Assembly (NCBI GenBank): GCA_017510405.1
Contig: JAFWNG010000001.1
Location: forward strand, 54,000-117,999
DNA from: Solobacterium sp.
GTDB taxonomy: Bacteria; Bacillota_I; Bacilli_A; Erysipelotrichales; Erysipelotrichaceae
Length of the DNA: 64,000 nucleotides
Direction of reading: 5' to 3'
Position 1 is the first letter of the stretch. Every line of letters begins with the position of its first letter. The translations under genes and the position numbers were made by a program. Below the pieces are notes generated by a model. That model was not told where the DNA came from and did no database searches. It was given only the letters and a program-made list of their open reading frames with translations. Shown piece by piece: positions 45,414-54,722 of this stretch.

Positions 45414-45973
45414 CAGCGGATGACAACGTCGCGGCTTTCATCAACAGCCGGACGGATGAGCTTGTAGATGACGCTTTCTGCCTGCTGGCGTGCCTGCATT
45501 TTGAGTTTATCCAGGTTGGCGTGCTCTTCTGCATCGAGACGGGCTGCAGCGATGGCGGCGGAGATGTCTTCTTTGTTAGACCAGTTGAACAGAGCAAGGC
45601 GTTCATCGTAGAAGCGAAGTGTGGAAGTATCGACTTCGATGGACTGTACTTCCGTTTCCGGAAGCGTGATCGTTACCGTGGACGGGCTGACGGAAACGTC
45701 GGCCTTGGAAAGATCGATGCCGGCACGGATGTTTGCCTGGTAGATCATGGAGAAAGATTTTTTCGTTACCAGCGGGATGGAACCTTTCTCATACTTGACC
45801 AGATCGACATAGATCATATTGCAGGTGGTAAGATCGCTGCAGTCGGCCAGACGGGATTCGATCAGAGTCGAGGTCACGCTTTCCTTCTTCCGCTTCAATT
45901 CTGTGTAACGGTTGAATACATAACCGAGAATAAAGGTCACAGCCATTAATGCGATTGCCAGAATCAGATTCAT
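45413..45973 (-). CDS. DUF4230 membrane protein
   Basis: A 186-residue protein with one N-terminal membrane helix (MNLILAIALMAVTFILGYVF), a short basic stop-transfer, then a soluble domain of the DUF4230 type: LVTKKSFSMIYQANIRAGIDLSKADVSVSPSTVTITLPETEVQSIEVD. The last 50 residues are helical and charged. The family has no known function; members are common in gut bacteria. It lies between the short acidic gene and the 45977 gene in a three-gene operon. Confidence 0.8.
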   Translation of the reverse strand: MNLILAIALMAVTFILGYVFNRYTELKRKKESVTSTLIESRLADCSDLTTCNMIYVDLVKYEKGSIPLVTKKSFSMIYQANIRAGIDLSKADVSVSPSTVTITLPETEVQSIEVDTSTLRFYDERLALFNWSNKEDISAAIAAARLDAEEHANLDKLKMQARQQAESVIYKLIRPAVDESRDVVIR

Positions 45974-45976
45974 TTC

Positions 45977-46249
45977 CTAGTCCTTTCCCGTCTCTACAGA
46001 CGGCAGTATATATGTCTCGTAAATATGATTGAGCCGAAGTCCTGCAGGAGTGATCGTTTCATCATTTTCGGTGCCTTTGCGCACGATCATGGAGTTGTAA
46101 TCCAGCCGGAACTCATTAAAGCGGTCATCACGGATATGAAGAACGATGTCACGGATGTGGTATTCCATGCGGACAATATACCGGTCAAGATCATCGTAGT
46201 ACTGCTTCAGAAATGTGTATTCTTCCATTGGCATTTCAATTTTGATCAT
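45977..46249 (-). CDS. Conserved small protein of unknown function
   Basis: A 90-residue soluble protein starting MIKIEMPMEEYTFLKQYYDD at the ATG at 46247-46249, after GGGAG. It has charged helical segments (VRMEYHIRDIVLHIRDDRFNE) and no known motif or membrane helix. The operon order is this gene, then DUF4230, then the small acidic gene; gaps are 3 and 0 bases. A longer frame to 46351 overlaps the ABC exporter start region and has no ribosome site. Confidence 0.7.
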   Translation of the reverse strand: MIKIEMPMEEYTFLKQYYDDLDRYIVRMEYHIRDIVLHIRDDRFNEFRLDYNSMIVRKGTENDETITPAGLRLNHIYETYILPSVETGKD

Positions 46250-46343
46250 AGTGTTCTCCCATCCTTCATTATAGCGAAAATTACTGTAATTGCGACAGGA
46301 CAGCTTTTTCCTTATAATTATCGGAGTGCCGGAGGAAAGATGT

Positions 46344-48116
46344 ATGAACAAGACTGGAAGTTACAGTACAAAAGAACTGCTTAAGCGATTCGCTCCATAT
46401 TTATTCCGCTATAAGAAGATGCTGTTTCTGGATCTGTTCTGTGCAGCTCTGACGACACTGTGTGATATTGCCCTTCCGCGCATTATGAGTACTCTGACGA
46501 ATACGGCGATGTACAATGCGGCGGAACTGACAGTCGGGCTGGTCCTGCGGCTTGCGCTGCTGTATACGGTGTTAAGGATCGTGGATGCGGCGGCGTATTT
46601 CTATATGTCATCGCACGGGCATATCATGGGTGTATTTATTGAAACGGATATGCGTATGGATCTGTTTGATCATCTGGAACACCAGAGTGACAGTTATTAC
46701 TCGAATACGAAGATCGGACAGCTGATGGGACGCATTACCAGTGACCTGTTTGATGTCACGGAGTTTGCGCATCACTGCCCGGAGGAGTTCTTCATAGCCG
46801 GTATTAAGATCCTGGTATCGTTTATTATTCTGTGTCAGTCCAGTATTGCGCTGACGACGATCATATTCGCGTGCGTGCCGCTGATGCTGGTGGTATCGAT
46901 CCGGCTGAATCACCGGTTCCGCATGGCTTCGAAGAAACAGAGAGTACAGATCGGTGAACTGAACTCACAGGTTGAGGATTCTCTGCTTGGAGAAAAGGTC
47001 GTTAAGGCGTTTACTGCGGAAGATGTGGAGATCGAGAAGTTCAATAAAGGCAATGAGCTGTTCAAGGATATCAAGACAGAGCGGTATTATGCCATGGCGA
47101 ATTATGCGATGTCGACACGTCTGTTTGACGGACTGATGTATGTTACGACGATCATAGCGGGCGGACTGTTTCTGGTTTACGGAAAGATCAATGCCGGCGA
47201 TCTGGTCGCGTACATTCTGTATGTAACGACGATGATTGCGACGATCCGCAGGATCGTGGAATTTGCGGAACAGTTCTCTTCGGGAATCACCGGAATCGAG
47301 CGTTTCCTGGAGATCATGGATACGCCGATCGATATCGTGGATAAGCCGGATGCGAAGGATCTGGTGGTGGATAAGGGACATATCGTATTTGACCACGTGA
47401 ACTTTGAATACCCGGATGATCACAATCATGTCCTGCATGATCTGTGTCTGGATATTCAGCCGGGTGAGAATCTGGCGCTGGTCGGTGCGAGCGGCGGCGG
47501 CAAGACCACGATGGCTTCGCTGATCCCGCGTTTCTATGACACGACGGAAGGAAGGATCCTGATCGACGGACAGGATGTAAAGGATGTGACACTGAAGAGT
47601 CTGCGGTCTGTGATCGGTATCGTGCAGCAGGATGTGTATCTGTTCTCCGGAACGGTGGCAGAGAATATCGCATACGGAAAACCCGGTGCGACGCGGGAAG
47701 AGATCATCGCGGCGGCGAAGCTGGCCGGTGCGGATACGTTTGTCAATGAACTGAAGAACGGGTATGACACATATGTCGGTGAGCGCGGCGTGAAGCTGTC
47801 GGGCGGACAGAAGCAGCGTATTTCCATTGCCCGCGTATTCCTGAAGAATCCGCCGATCCTTGTACTGGATGAAGCAACGTCCGCTCTGGACAATGAAAGT
47901 GAGATCCTGATCGAACAGAGTCTTGAGAAACTGTCGGAGGGAAGGACGACGCTTACGATTGCCCACCGGCTGACAACGATCAAGGATGCGGACAGGATCA
48001 TCGTACTCGGCAAAGAAGGTATTGAAGAAGAAGGAACTCATGAAAGCCTTCTGGCAAATAAAGGAACGTATTACCGTCTCTGGAACGGTATACCGGCTGA
48101 AACAGCAGAAGCATAA
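46344..48116 (+). CDS. ABC exporter with fused permease and ATPase (MDR type)
   Basis: A 590-residue half-transporter that works as a homo- or heterodimer to export lipids, drugs or peptides. It has six N-terminal membrane helices within residues 15-300 and a nucleotide-binding domain with Walker A GASGGGKTTMASLIPR, signature LSGGQKQRISIAR, Walker B ILVLDEATSALD and the H-loop TIAHR. The start at 46344 follows GGAGGAAAG. Only one gene of this type is present, so a homodimer is likely. Substrate unknown. Confidence 0.95.
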   Translation: MNKTGSYSTKELLKRFAPYLFRYKKMLFLDLFCAALTTLCDIALPRIMSTLTNTAMYNAAELTVGLVLRLALLYTVLRIVDAAAYFYMSSHGHIMGVFIETDMRMDLFDHLEHQSDSYYSNTKIGQLMGRITSDLFDVTEFAHHCPEEFFIAGIKILVSFIILCQSSIALTTIIFACVPLMLVVSIRLNHRFRMASKKQRVQIGELNSQVEDSLLGEKVVKAFTAEDVEIEKFNKGNELFKDIKTERYYAMANYAMSTRLFDGLMYVTTIIAGGLFLVYGKINAGDLVAYILYVTTMIATIRRIVEFAEQFSSGITGIERFLEIMDTPIDIVDKPDAKDLVVDKGHIVFDHVNFEYPDDHNHVLHDLCLDIQPGENLALVGASGGGKTTMASLIPRFYDTTEGRILIDGQDVKDVTLKSLRSVIGIVQQDVYLFSGTVAENIAYGKPGATREEIIAAAKLAGADTFVNELKNGYDTYVGERGVKLSGGQKQRISIARVFLKNPPILVLDEATSALDNESEILIEQSLEKLSEGRTTLTIAHRLTTIKDADRIIVLGKEGIEEEGTHESLLANKGTYYRLWNGIPAETAEA

Positions 48117-48122
48117 ATCACG

Positions 48123-48160
48123 AAAAAAATACGGAGGTCTTATCAGGCTTCCGTTTTTTT
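48123..48160. terminator. Bidirectional terminator between ABC exporter and the 48184 gene
   Basis: ACGGAGG and CTTCCGT (one G-U pair) form a stem at 48131-48153 with T run on the right and A run on the left. The exporter gene and the leftward gene converge here. Confidence 0.85.
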
Positions 48161-48183
48161 CGTAAGAGAAGAAAAAATGCAGA

Positions 48184-49029
48184 TCATTCGATCTGCATGG
48201 AAATAGAAGTTATGAGGCTGTCATCTACCTGGATGATCAGATGATAGGTCGTGCCGTCTTCCAGTTTTTTCGTTATATCATAGGTTGCTTTAGAACCGGA
48301 TCCGGTTTTTGTCCACTCGGCAGAGCTTTCCATGAGCATATCATCGATCTGATAGTAAGAATACTGGACACCGATACTGGAACCAACAGTGAACCAGACA
48401 TCCGGTGTATCGACATAGATCGAGGTAATACGGGATTTTCCGATTGGCACACTTTCTCCGTCCGGGGATACAAGAGTGATTTTTCCGACATATGTGTCAT
48501 ATTCGGTGTACAGGCTTACTTCGATGGGATCGGTGCCGAGCATGTCATATACATCACGATCGATCTTAAATCCCTGATTAAGCAGTTCCTGCAGGTCCAG
48601 AGGAAGGGTGTACTGCATGCCGTCGATCTCAAAGACCGGTTTTTCAAAGCCGGTTTCATAATAGTATTCTTCTTCCGGAACGATATACTCATAGTCCGGT
48701 TCAACGTATTCATAGTGAGACCTTCTGTTGGCAGCGACCAGCGCGAGGGTGCTGACCAGGAGCACGGATGCACCGATCGCGGCGACCGCAGCTCTAGTGT
48801 TTTTGCGGGAACGCTTGGAACGGAGCTTGTCATTGGAGAATTCCAGAAGATCACGTTCTGCTTTGCGGCTGATGCGGATGGAACCGTCATCGGGGGAAGT
48901 TTCTTCTTTCTTTTCTTCCACCTCGTCTTCCTTCATATATTCATTCCAGGCCTGACGTCCGAATTCTTCGTTTGCGAACTCACGGTCTTTTTCTCTGTCA
49001 TAGTTACTGCTGTATCTGTCAGGACGCAT
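48184..49029 (-). CDS. Bitopic membrane protein of unknown function
   Basis: A 281-residue protein. An 80-residue charged cytoplasmic N-terminus is followed by a basic patch (RSKRSRKN), one membrane helix (about residues 82-99, AVAAIGASVLLVSTLALVAA) and an extracytoplasmic domain with the unusual run YEYVEPDYEYIVPEEEYYYE (Tyr/Glu-rich, residues 107-126). The C-terminal 150 residues look like a beta-rich ligand or immunoglobulin-like domain. No known family recognised. Confidence 0.75.
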   Translation of the reverse strand: MRPDRYSSNYDREKDREFANEEFGRQAWNEYMKEDEVEEKKEETSPDDGSIRISRKAERDLLEFSNDKLRSKRSRKNTRAAVAAIGASVLLVSTLALVAANRRSHYEYVEPDYEYIVPEEEYYYETGFEKPVFEIDGMQYTLPLDLQELLNQGFKIDRDVYDMLGTDPIEVSLYTEYDTYVGKITLVSPDGESVPIGKSRITSIYVDTPDVWFTVGSSIGVQYSYYQIDDMLMESSAEWTKTGSGSKATYDITKKLEDGTTYHLIIQVDDSLITSISMQIE

Positions 49030-49099
49030 ATTTACCTCCTATACAAGTGCTATTATAGCAAAAATCCTGCAGGGTACCATGAACAGAGAATGGAATGGA

Positions 49100-49891
49100 T
49101 CAGCGGTCATGGTATGGAAGCGAGCTGAAGCCGGCTTTCTGCAGTTTTTCAGTCTTGCGGTCAAGGTACTTCTTTGCATATAAATAGAAGATAGTACCGG
49201 GACCGAAGTGATGCGCGAAGCGGGGACTGAGGGCATAGTAGATGCGTATGAACAGTCTGCCGCCGAAGGAATTGCGAAGGACATTGTCACGGTAGCGGCG
49301 GAGTATCCATACTTCGCTGCAGTCATAGGAACCATAGACAGCGGTCGCGATATAGCATCCTTCGGACGGATGAGAGGGATCGGAAGCCGGGCTCACGGGC
49401 GTATTCTCCATCTGCATTCGCGCGACGGACTGTACGATTCCCCTGCGGATCTCGGAAATTGGGGCATCGCATTCCCAGGCGTTGGGACCGGATAAGAGCG
49501 GACTGTGGGAATAGCCGCAGGCGATCTTTCCGTTCTGGAAGAAAGAAATGAAGAAATAGCAGATTTCGCCGTCGACTTCCATTGCCCGGATCACAGCGTC
49601 AAATGCGTTTGCGTTGGCACGGTGATCCCCGTGCGGACTGCTCATATATGTGATGCCGTCAGGGAGTTCGGCAGTGATTTTCGGAGAGTTGTAGATAAAA
49701 TGCTCTTTCGCTTCTTTGATCAGTTCGTGCAGGGATGCGTCGGGGTCTTTTACAACGGGACAGGTCGTGCGTACACCGGTTCGCTGCATTTCCCGCATCA
49801 TCTCTTCGGATTTCTTTTTATCTGCTTCTGACTGCTCGATTTCTTTCTGAAGCCGTTCGCGTTCACGGCGGATCTCATCATGCATTGCCAT
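49100..49891 (-). CDS. CFI-box C-terminal domain protein
   Basis: A 263-residue protein starting MAMHDEIRRERERLQKEIEQ. A charged coiled coil makes up the first 45 residues, then a domain with no clear family (residues 55-165), then a CFI-box-CTERM domain near the C-terminus: GCYIATAVYGSYDCSEVWILRRYRDNVL followed by RIYYALSPRFA. CFI-box domains end many small bacterial proteins of unknown role. The next gene ends one base beyond this start, so the two are in one operon. GGGGG precedes the start. Confidence 0.85.
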   Translation of the reverse strand: MAMHDEIRRERERLQKEIEQSEADKKKSEEMMREMQRTGVRTTCPVVKDPDASLHELIKEAKEHFIYNSPKITAELPDGITYMSSPHGDHRANANAFDAVIRAMEVDGEICYFFISFFQNGKIACGYSHSPLLSGPNAWECDAPISEIRRGIVQSVARMQMENTPVSPASDPSHPSEGCYIATAVYGSYDCSEVWILRRYRDNVLRNSFGGRLFIRIYYALSPRFAHHFGPGTIFYLYAKKYLDRKTEKLQKAGFSSLPYHDR

Positions 49892-49892
49892 A

Positions 49893-50630
49893 CTATTGCC
49901 CCCTTTCGGAACAGGCGTCTTTCCATTCAAGTTCTGTGACCCACGGGTCATCCAGATCTTTGATCAGTTCATCGTAGAGGTTGAACCAGTTTGTGCATTC
50001 TGTGAGGATCTCTCCGTCACCGGAGATGACATGATCTTTTTCTTTCAGAACGGCATCGGCGTCGTGGACCATCTGGATATCGATGGGCAGACCGCGCTTT
50101 TCGGCCATGTCCGCGATATGGCATTTGAGACGGCCGGAGTTGGAAACCGGGGCATCGATCCAGAAGACGGCTTTGCCGATATGATGTTCCTGCAGTTTCC
50201 GGATGACGCGGTCGATCGCTTCATCGGTCGTATCAATGATGGCATAGGTGCCGGCAAGTCCGCTGAGGTCACGGTAACAGCCGTCCATTCCCTTCAGGAT
50301 CATACTGCCGCTGAGAGCAGTTTCCATCAGGATGACTGCGTTGAACGCGTCGATATGTACGGTGCAGCCTTCTTCCAGTACGGCAAGCTGCTTTTCCTTT
50401 CGAATGCGAATTGTTTCTTCAGAGGCACACATGCGCATCAGAGCGGTTCGCTGCCGTTCGGTCAGCCGGTGCCGGTTTCCGACGAATGTGATGACGGTCC
50501 TGAACGGATAGCCGCGGTCCAGCAGATAGCGGATGTCTTCTGCGCAGGCGGAAAGAAGCGGTAATGCGTCTTTGCCGAACAGAACCGGATCCTCTTCAAA
50601 CCACCCTCTTCTGGTATGCTTCATAACCAT
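49893..50630 (-). CDS. DUF434 domain protein
   Basis: A protein of about 243-245 residues matching DUF434 (COG2454): RGWFEEDPVLFGKDALPLLSACAEDIRYLLDRGYPFRTV then ITFVGNRHRLTERQRTALMR and IDAFNAVILMETALSG. It has a helical N-terminal half and a Rossmann-like C-terminal half with conserved Asp residues. Starts at 50630 (ATG, MVM) or 50624 (ATG, MKH) are both possible; neither has a strong ribosome site. It precedes the CFI-box gene with no gap. Confidence 0.8.
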   Translation of the reverse strand: MVMKHTRRGWFEEDPVLFGKDALPLLSACAEDIRYLLDRGYPFRTVITFVGNRHRLTERQRTALMRMCASEETIRIRKEKQLAVLEEGCTVHIDAFNAVILMETALSGSMILKGMDGCYRDLSGLAGTYAIIDTTDEAIDRVIRKLQEHHIGKAVFWIDAPVSNSGRLKCHIADMAEKRGLPIDIQMVHDADAVLKEKDHVISGDGEILTECTNWFNLYDELIKDLDDPWVTELEWKDACSERGQ

Positions 50631-50756
50631 AGCATACAGCCGGAAAGTGACCTGTGTACAGTGACAGGTACCGGGAACCTGCCGATTCTGCGCCGGGAAG
50701 TCACGCGGATACAAAGATGATCGGATTTTGGTTATGATGGAAGCGAGGAGTTGTAT

Positions 50757-51464
50757 ATGGGACAGTTTGAACAGAAAGTGGCAGTGATCACCGGCGGAGC
50801 ACAGGGGATCGGAAAATGCATCGCGGAGGAATTCCGCAAAGAAGGAGCCTGTACAGAGATCATTGATATTCAGGAAGGTGACTGGTATACCGGTGATCTT
50901 GCGGATCCGGCAGTACTGGAAGATTTTGTGCAGTATGTGATCGGGAAGCACGGGCATATCGATATACTGGTCAATAATGCGCTGCCGAATATGAAAGGCA
51001 TTGATACCTGCAGTTATGAAGAATTCATGAACGCTCTGGCAGTAGGTGTCGGCGCACCGTTTTATCTCAGCAAGCTGTTTCTCCCCTATTTCCGGGAAGG
51101 AAGCTCGATCATTAATATTTCTTCGTCCCGCGACCGCATGAGCCAGCCGCAGACGGAAAGTTATACGGCGGCCAAAGGAGGCATCGCCGCATTGACACAT
51201 GCAATGGCGGTATCGCTCGGACCGAAGGTACGGGTGAATTCGATCTCTCCGGGGTGGATCGATACGGCATATACGGTATACGAAGGACCGGATGCTTATC
51301 AGCAGCCGGCCGGCAGAGTGGGCGATCCTCTGGATATTGCTAATATGGTCCTGTATCTCTGTTCGGAGAAAGCCGGATTTATTTCCGGGGAAAACATCTG
51401 TATTGACGGCGGAATGACAAAGCTGATGATCTACCACGGGGACCATGGGTGGTCACTGGAATAG
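50757..51464 (+). CDS. Short-chain dehydrogenase/reductase
   Basis: NAD(P)-dependent oxidoreductase of the SDR superfamily, 235 residues, similar in motifs to 3-oxoacyl-ACP reductases. The cofactor motif is TGGAQGIGKC, and the catalytic serine and YxxxK are in ISSSRDRMSQPQTESYTAAKGG. The C-terminal SPGWIDT loop completes the fold. It starts at the ATG at 50757, six bases after GAGGAG. It is alone on this strand, next to the divergent DUF434 gene. Substrate unknown. Confidence 0.9.
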   Translation: MGQFEQKVAVITGGAQGIGKCIAEEFRKEGACTEIIDIQEGDWYTGDLADPAVLEDFVQYVIGKHGHIDILVNNALPNMKGIDTCSYEEFMNALAVGVGAPFYLSKLFLPYFREGSSIINISSSRDRMSQPQTESYTAAKGGIAALTHAMAVSLGPKVRVNSISPGWIDTAYTVYEGPDAYQQPAGRVGDPLDIANMVLYLCSEKAGFISGENICIDGGMTKLMIYHGDHGWSLE

Positions 51465-51466
51465 AA

Positions 51467-51490
51467 AAAGCGCTTTTCAAGAGCGCTTTG
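51467..51490 (+). terminator. Weak terminator after the SDR gene
   Basis: AAAGCGCT and AGCGCTTT form a 7-8 base stem with a TTTCAAG loop. There is no long T run, so it may be inefficient. It lies between two convergent genes. Confidence 0.6.
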
Positions 51491-51528
51491 GAATCAGGAA
51501 ATTTATCGTTTCCCGGGTGATACAGAGT

Positions 51529-53619
51529 TCAGTTAAGTTTTGATTTATTATCCTTCAGATCGGTCATAGACCAGAGACTCAGTGCCAGAGTAGACAGGTT
51601 GTGTATGTATGCCGTTACGGAGGGCTGAAGAATGCCGGTCACACCGAAGGCAATAAGGCCGGAATTGATCCCCATGATATAGCGGTAGTCAAATGACAGA
51701 CGATCTGAAAGCTGTGTGCATAATTTGCGGAGATCGATCAGACTGTACAGATCATTCTGACTAATGATAATGTCTGCAACTTCGCGGGCGATGGCAGCGC
51801 CGTCGGAGATGGCAATGGAAACATCGGCTTCTGACAGAGCAGGAGCGTCATTTATGCCGTCGCCGACCATGATCACAATATGACCGGCTTTTTTCTGTTG
51901 TCGAACGTAAGCAGCTTTGTCCTCCGGCAGCACTTCACTGTAGCAGGTGTCGATCCCGACGGAACCGGCAACGCTTTGGGCAGTACGCGTACTGTCCCCG
52001 GTCATCATGACGATGTTGGCAATACCGGATTCATGGAGCTGCCGGATAACATTGGACGCTTCGGGACGAATTGGGTCTTCGATCAGAAGTACAGCCGCAA
52101 GCCGTTTTCCGATGGAGAGGTATAAGTGCGAATAATGGTCCGGAAGATCCCGGAACTTTTCTTCTTCCCCTGCCGGTATACGGCATTTTTCGTCTTCGAA
52201 AATGAAGTGATAGCTGCCGATGAGAGCACGTCTGTGTCCGATATGGCTGACGATACCGTGGGCGACAACATATTCGGTCTCAGAATGCATTTCTTCATGA
52301 AGAAGTCCGCGTCTCTGTGCTTCGGCGGTTACGGCATTGGCAATACTGTGCGGGAAGTGTTCTTCCAGGCACGCTGCGATCCGAAGCATTTCTTCCGGAT
52401 CATTTCCGCCGAACGGAATGATGCCTGCGACTTTTGGCTCAGACATCGTGAGTGTGCCGGTTTTGTCAAAGACGATGGTATCTGCTTTGGCAACGGCTTC
52501 CAGGAATCTGCCGCCTTTGACCTGTATGTGCATATTCCCGGCCTGGCGCATGGCGGAAAGTACCGCGATCGGGATGCACAGTTTCAGAGCACAGGAATAA
52601 TCCACCATCAGTACTGCGAGTGCTTTATTGACATTGCGCGTGAGGCAATAAGTCAGTGCAGTTCCGGCAAGGCTGTATGGAACAAGTTTGTCGGACAGGG
52701 AAGAAGCCCTGCTTTCCGCAGCGGATTTCATCTTTTCGGATTCTTCGATCATTGTGACGATGCGGTCATAGCGTCCGCTGCCGGCTTCTTTCTGTACGGA
52801 GAAGATGCATTCACCGCTTTCAACGACAGTTCCTGCATATACATAGGCACCGGGTGATTTGCGTACCGGCATGGATTCGCCGGTCATGGAGGACTGGTTG
52901 ACTTCGGCTTCTCCGGACATGACGATGCCGTCGAGCGGTATGAGATTGCCGGTGTGAACACGTACGGTGTCGTTTTCCCGGATGGTACTAATCGGTACCA
53001 GTGTATCCGGTTTTCCTTCCTGTACCAGCCATGCGGCATCCGTGTTCAGGACAAGGGAACGGGCCAGTTCATCAACAGATTTCCGGTAAGTATAGTCTTC
53101 GAGTATCTCACTGAGACCAAGCAGGAACATTACATCTCCCGCGGTATTGAAGTCTCCCCTCAGCATGGAGACGCCGATGGTCAGGGCGTCCAGAACAGAA
53201 ACTTCCAGTCTGCCCTGCAGGATCGCTTTGAAGCCTGTCAGCAGAAAGCGTCCGGACCGGACCAGGGTGACGGCGGAACGGATCGGAAGCGGCAGGATAA
53301 AACGTGTGATGAACCGGCTGGCAACATGGCGTACGATACGGTCCTGGAAATCCTCAGCCAGTTCTCTGCCGGTGTTGTCGGGAACATTCACAGGTGTTGT
53401 TTCATAATGGAAAACAGAAAGAGCCGAGATAATATCATCCCGGTCTGTTTCATAGCATACTGTCACATGACGCGTTCTGCGGCTGACGGATGCATTTGTG
53501 ACTCCTGTGATGTCCTTCAGATAGTATTCCAGACGGTCAGCCTGTTCTGCAGTCATATAGGACTGCAGAGTGTCGATACGGAGCCGGCCTGGACTTTCAT
53601 GTAAGATCTGACATCTCAT
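51529..53619 (-). CDS. P1B-type heavy metal ATPase with SCALK motif
   Basis: Predicted metal-transporting P-type ATPase, 696 residues. An N-terminal HMA-like domain (about residues 1-70) lacks the CxxC metal motif. The membrane domain has the TGES actuator (246-249), and the phosphorylation site DKTGTLT at 385-391 is standard. In the transmembrane metal site, YSCALKLCIP (341-350) takes the place of the usual CPC, with the Cys-Ala-Leu-Lys-Leu-Cys spacing. A GDGINDAPAL hinge follows. Metal specificity cannot be assigned. A DUF6110 gene lies 9 bases upstream and is probably functionally linked. Confidence 0.9.
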   Translation of the reverse strand: MRCQILHESPGRLRIDTLQSYMTAEQADRLEYYLKDITGVTNASVSRRTRHVTVCYETDRDDIISALSVFHYETTPVNVPDNTGRELAEDFQDRIVRHVASRFITRFILPLPIRSAVTLVRSGRFLLTGFKAILQGRLEVSVLDALTIGVSMLRGDFNTAGDVMFLLGLSEILEDYTYRKSVDELARSLVLNTDAAWLVQEGKPDTLVPISTIRENDTVRVHTGNLIPLDGIVMSGEAEVNQSSMTGESMPVRKSPGAYVYAGTVVESGECIFSVQKEAGSGRYDRIVTMIEESEKMKSAAESRASSLSDKLVPYSLAGTALTYCLTRNVNKALAVLMVDYSCALKLCIPIAVLSAMRQAGNMHIQVKGGRFLEAVAKADTIVFDKTGTLTMSEPKVAGIIPFGGNDPEEMLRIAACLEEHFPHSIANAVTAEAQRRGLLHEEMHSETEYVVAHGIVSHIGHRRALIGSYHFIFEDEKCRIPAGEEEKFRDLPDHYSHLYLSIGKRLAAVLLIEDPIRPEASNVIRQLHESGIANIVMMTGDSTRTAQSVAGSVGIDTCYSEVLPEDKAAYVRQQKKAGHIVIMVGDGINDAPALSEADVSIAISDGAAIAREVADIIISQNDLYSLIDLRKLCTQLSDRLSFDYRYIMGINSGLIAFGVTGILQPSVTAYIHNLSTLALSLWSMTDLKDNKSKLN

Positions 53620-53628
53620 GAGAACAGC

Positions 53629-53913
53629 TCACGCTTCCGATTCTTCTGCCTGTTTCAGAACCGCTTTTGCGTCTTCGATCCGTTTTGTTTCTTTTTCTTC
53701 GTAACGCTTCCGGTTGATTTCCTTTGCGTCTGCGGCGATATCTTCACAGTTCTCTTTGAAGGCGGTAAAGCATTCTGCAGCGTCGTCATAGCCGCGCATT
53801 ACAGCAGCTGTAACGCTGGTATACAGTTTTTTAGCATCATCACTTCCGAGTATTCTTGTGCCGACGGTTCCGAACAGGAATCCGCAGCCGACCCATGCGA
53901 GTTTTCCGATCAT
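53629..53913 (-). CDS. DUF6110 membrane protein linked to the P-type ATPase
   Basis: A 94-residue protein with one N-terminal membrane helix (about residues 4-22, KLAWVGCGFLFGTVGTRIL, with a GxxxG spacing in GFLFGTVGTRILG) and a long, charged, helical C-terminal part. It matches the DUF6110 pattern found next to P-type ATPase genes in Bacillota. Its layout is like that of mycobacterial PacL chaperones (Rv3269), which assemble with CtpC in metal efflux platforms, though sequence similarity is not claimed. The gene overlaps nothing and precedes the ATPase by 9 bases. Confidence 0.75.
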   Translation of the reverse strand: MIGKLAWVGCGFLFGTVGTRILGSDDAKKLYTSVTAAVMRGYDDAAECFTAFKENCEDIAADAKEINRKRYEEKETKRIEDAKAVLKQAEESEA

Positions 53914-54016
53914 AGTGCGTACCTTCTTTCTGTCAGCGCAAGTTTAACATAACTAACACTAGAAGAAATCACGCAATATGATGCGAAATGGAAAAATATT
54001 TTCGCATATGGATCAA

Positions 54017-54568
54017 TCAAAACAGAATTGCATTTTCATCATACATTTTTGTATAGTCTGCCTTTATGAATGAATCGGATTCGAGTTGATCGGTGTTCAG
54101 CACATAGACATAGAATTGCTCATAATGCTGACCGTGCGAACTGGTGTACCTGTAGTTGTATTTCAACAGACCGGCTTCGTTCTTCTTTAAGAAGAAAGCT
54201 GTGTCGCACCGCAGCTCCGGTCTGTCGTACTGACTGGTGCTGATCCTGTATCTGTGGACACCCTTTCTTTCCGGCATATACCCGTGTTCCAGGGAATACC
54301 AGACGATCTCGATGCAGTCATCCCGTTCGAATGCCTTAATACCCGGGATGTCGATCTCTTTCAGCTTTGTCGGACAGGAAACACGGTTTTCCGTGTTTAC
54401 GATGCCCTGCGGAGACTGTTCGAACAATATCTTCTGGATGAAGATGTCCGACTGAGGCGGTATATCGAATGTATCGTATGGTTTATAGTATTTCTTTCGC
54501 TCTGCGGAACTTTCCGGGTCTCTGTTTTCTTTTGTCCAGTACATATGTACAAGCTGTATTGCCAGCAT
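54017..54568 (-). CDS. Protein of unknown function
   Basis: A 183-residue soluble protein with no recognised family: IQLVHMYWTKENRDPESS at the start, then an aromatic and charged body with HGYMPERKGVHRYRISTSQYD and RYTSSHGQHYEQFYVYVLN. No signal peptide or membrane helix is seen. It is on the minus strand between the DUF6110 gene (upstream) and a terminator, with its own weakly defined promoter region. Confidence 0.7.
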   Translation of the reverse strand: MLAIQLVHMYWTKENRDPESSAERKKYYKPYDTFDIPPQSDIFIQKILFEQSPQGIVNTENRVSCPTKLKEIDIPGIKAFERDDCIEIVWYSLEHGYMPERKGVHRYRISTSQYDRPELRCDTAFFLKKNEAGLLKYNYRYTSSHGQHYEQFYVYVLNTDQLESDSFIKADYTKMYDENAILF

Positions 54569-54650
54569 ACTCTTAATCCTCTTCTTCCGGTTTTCTCAAT
54601 TGTAGCATTGCCGTCCTGTGAGTCATATACGCAATACCGGCGCAAAGAAT

Positions 54651-54696
54651 AAAAGTGCGGTATACACCTTATTCAGAGTGTATATCGCACTTTTTT
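54651..54696. terminator. Bidirectional terminator between the 54017 and 54723 genes
   Basis: AAAAGTGCGGTATACAC and GTGTATATCGCACTTTTTT form a long stem (one mismatch) around a CTTATTCAGA loop, with A and T runs on both sides. It is one of the strongest terminators in the window. Confidence 0.93.
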
Positions 54697-54722
54697 CAAA
54701 CAGGTAAGCGTTCTGTGAAAGA

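Noticed and set aside
50631..51446. A 517-codon minus-strand frame extending the DUF434 gene to 51446
   Set aside because: Residues upstream of 50630 are the antisense of the plus-strand SDR gene, which has all its motifs.
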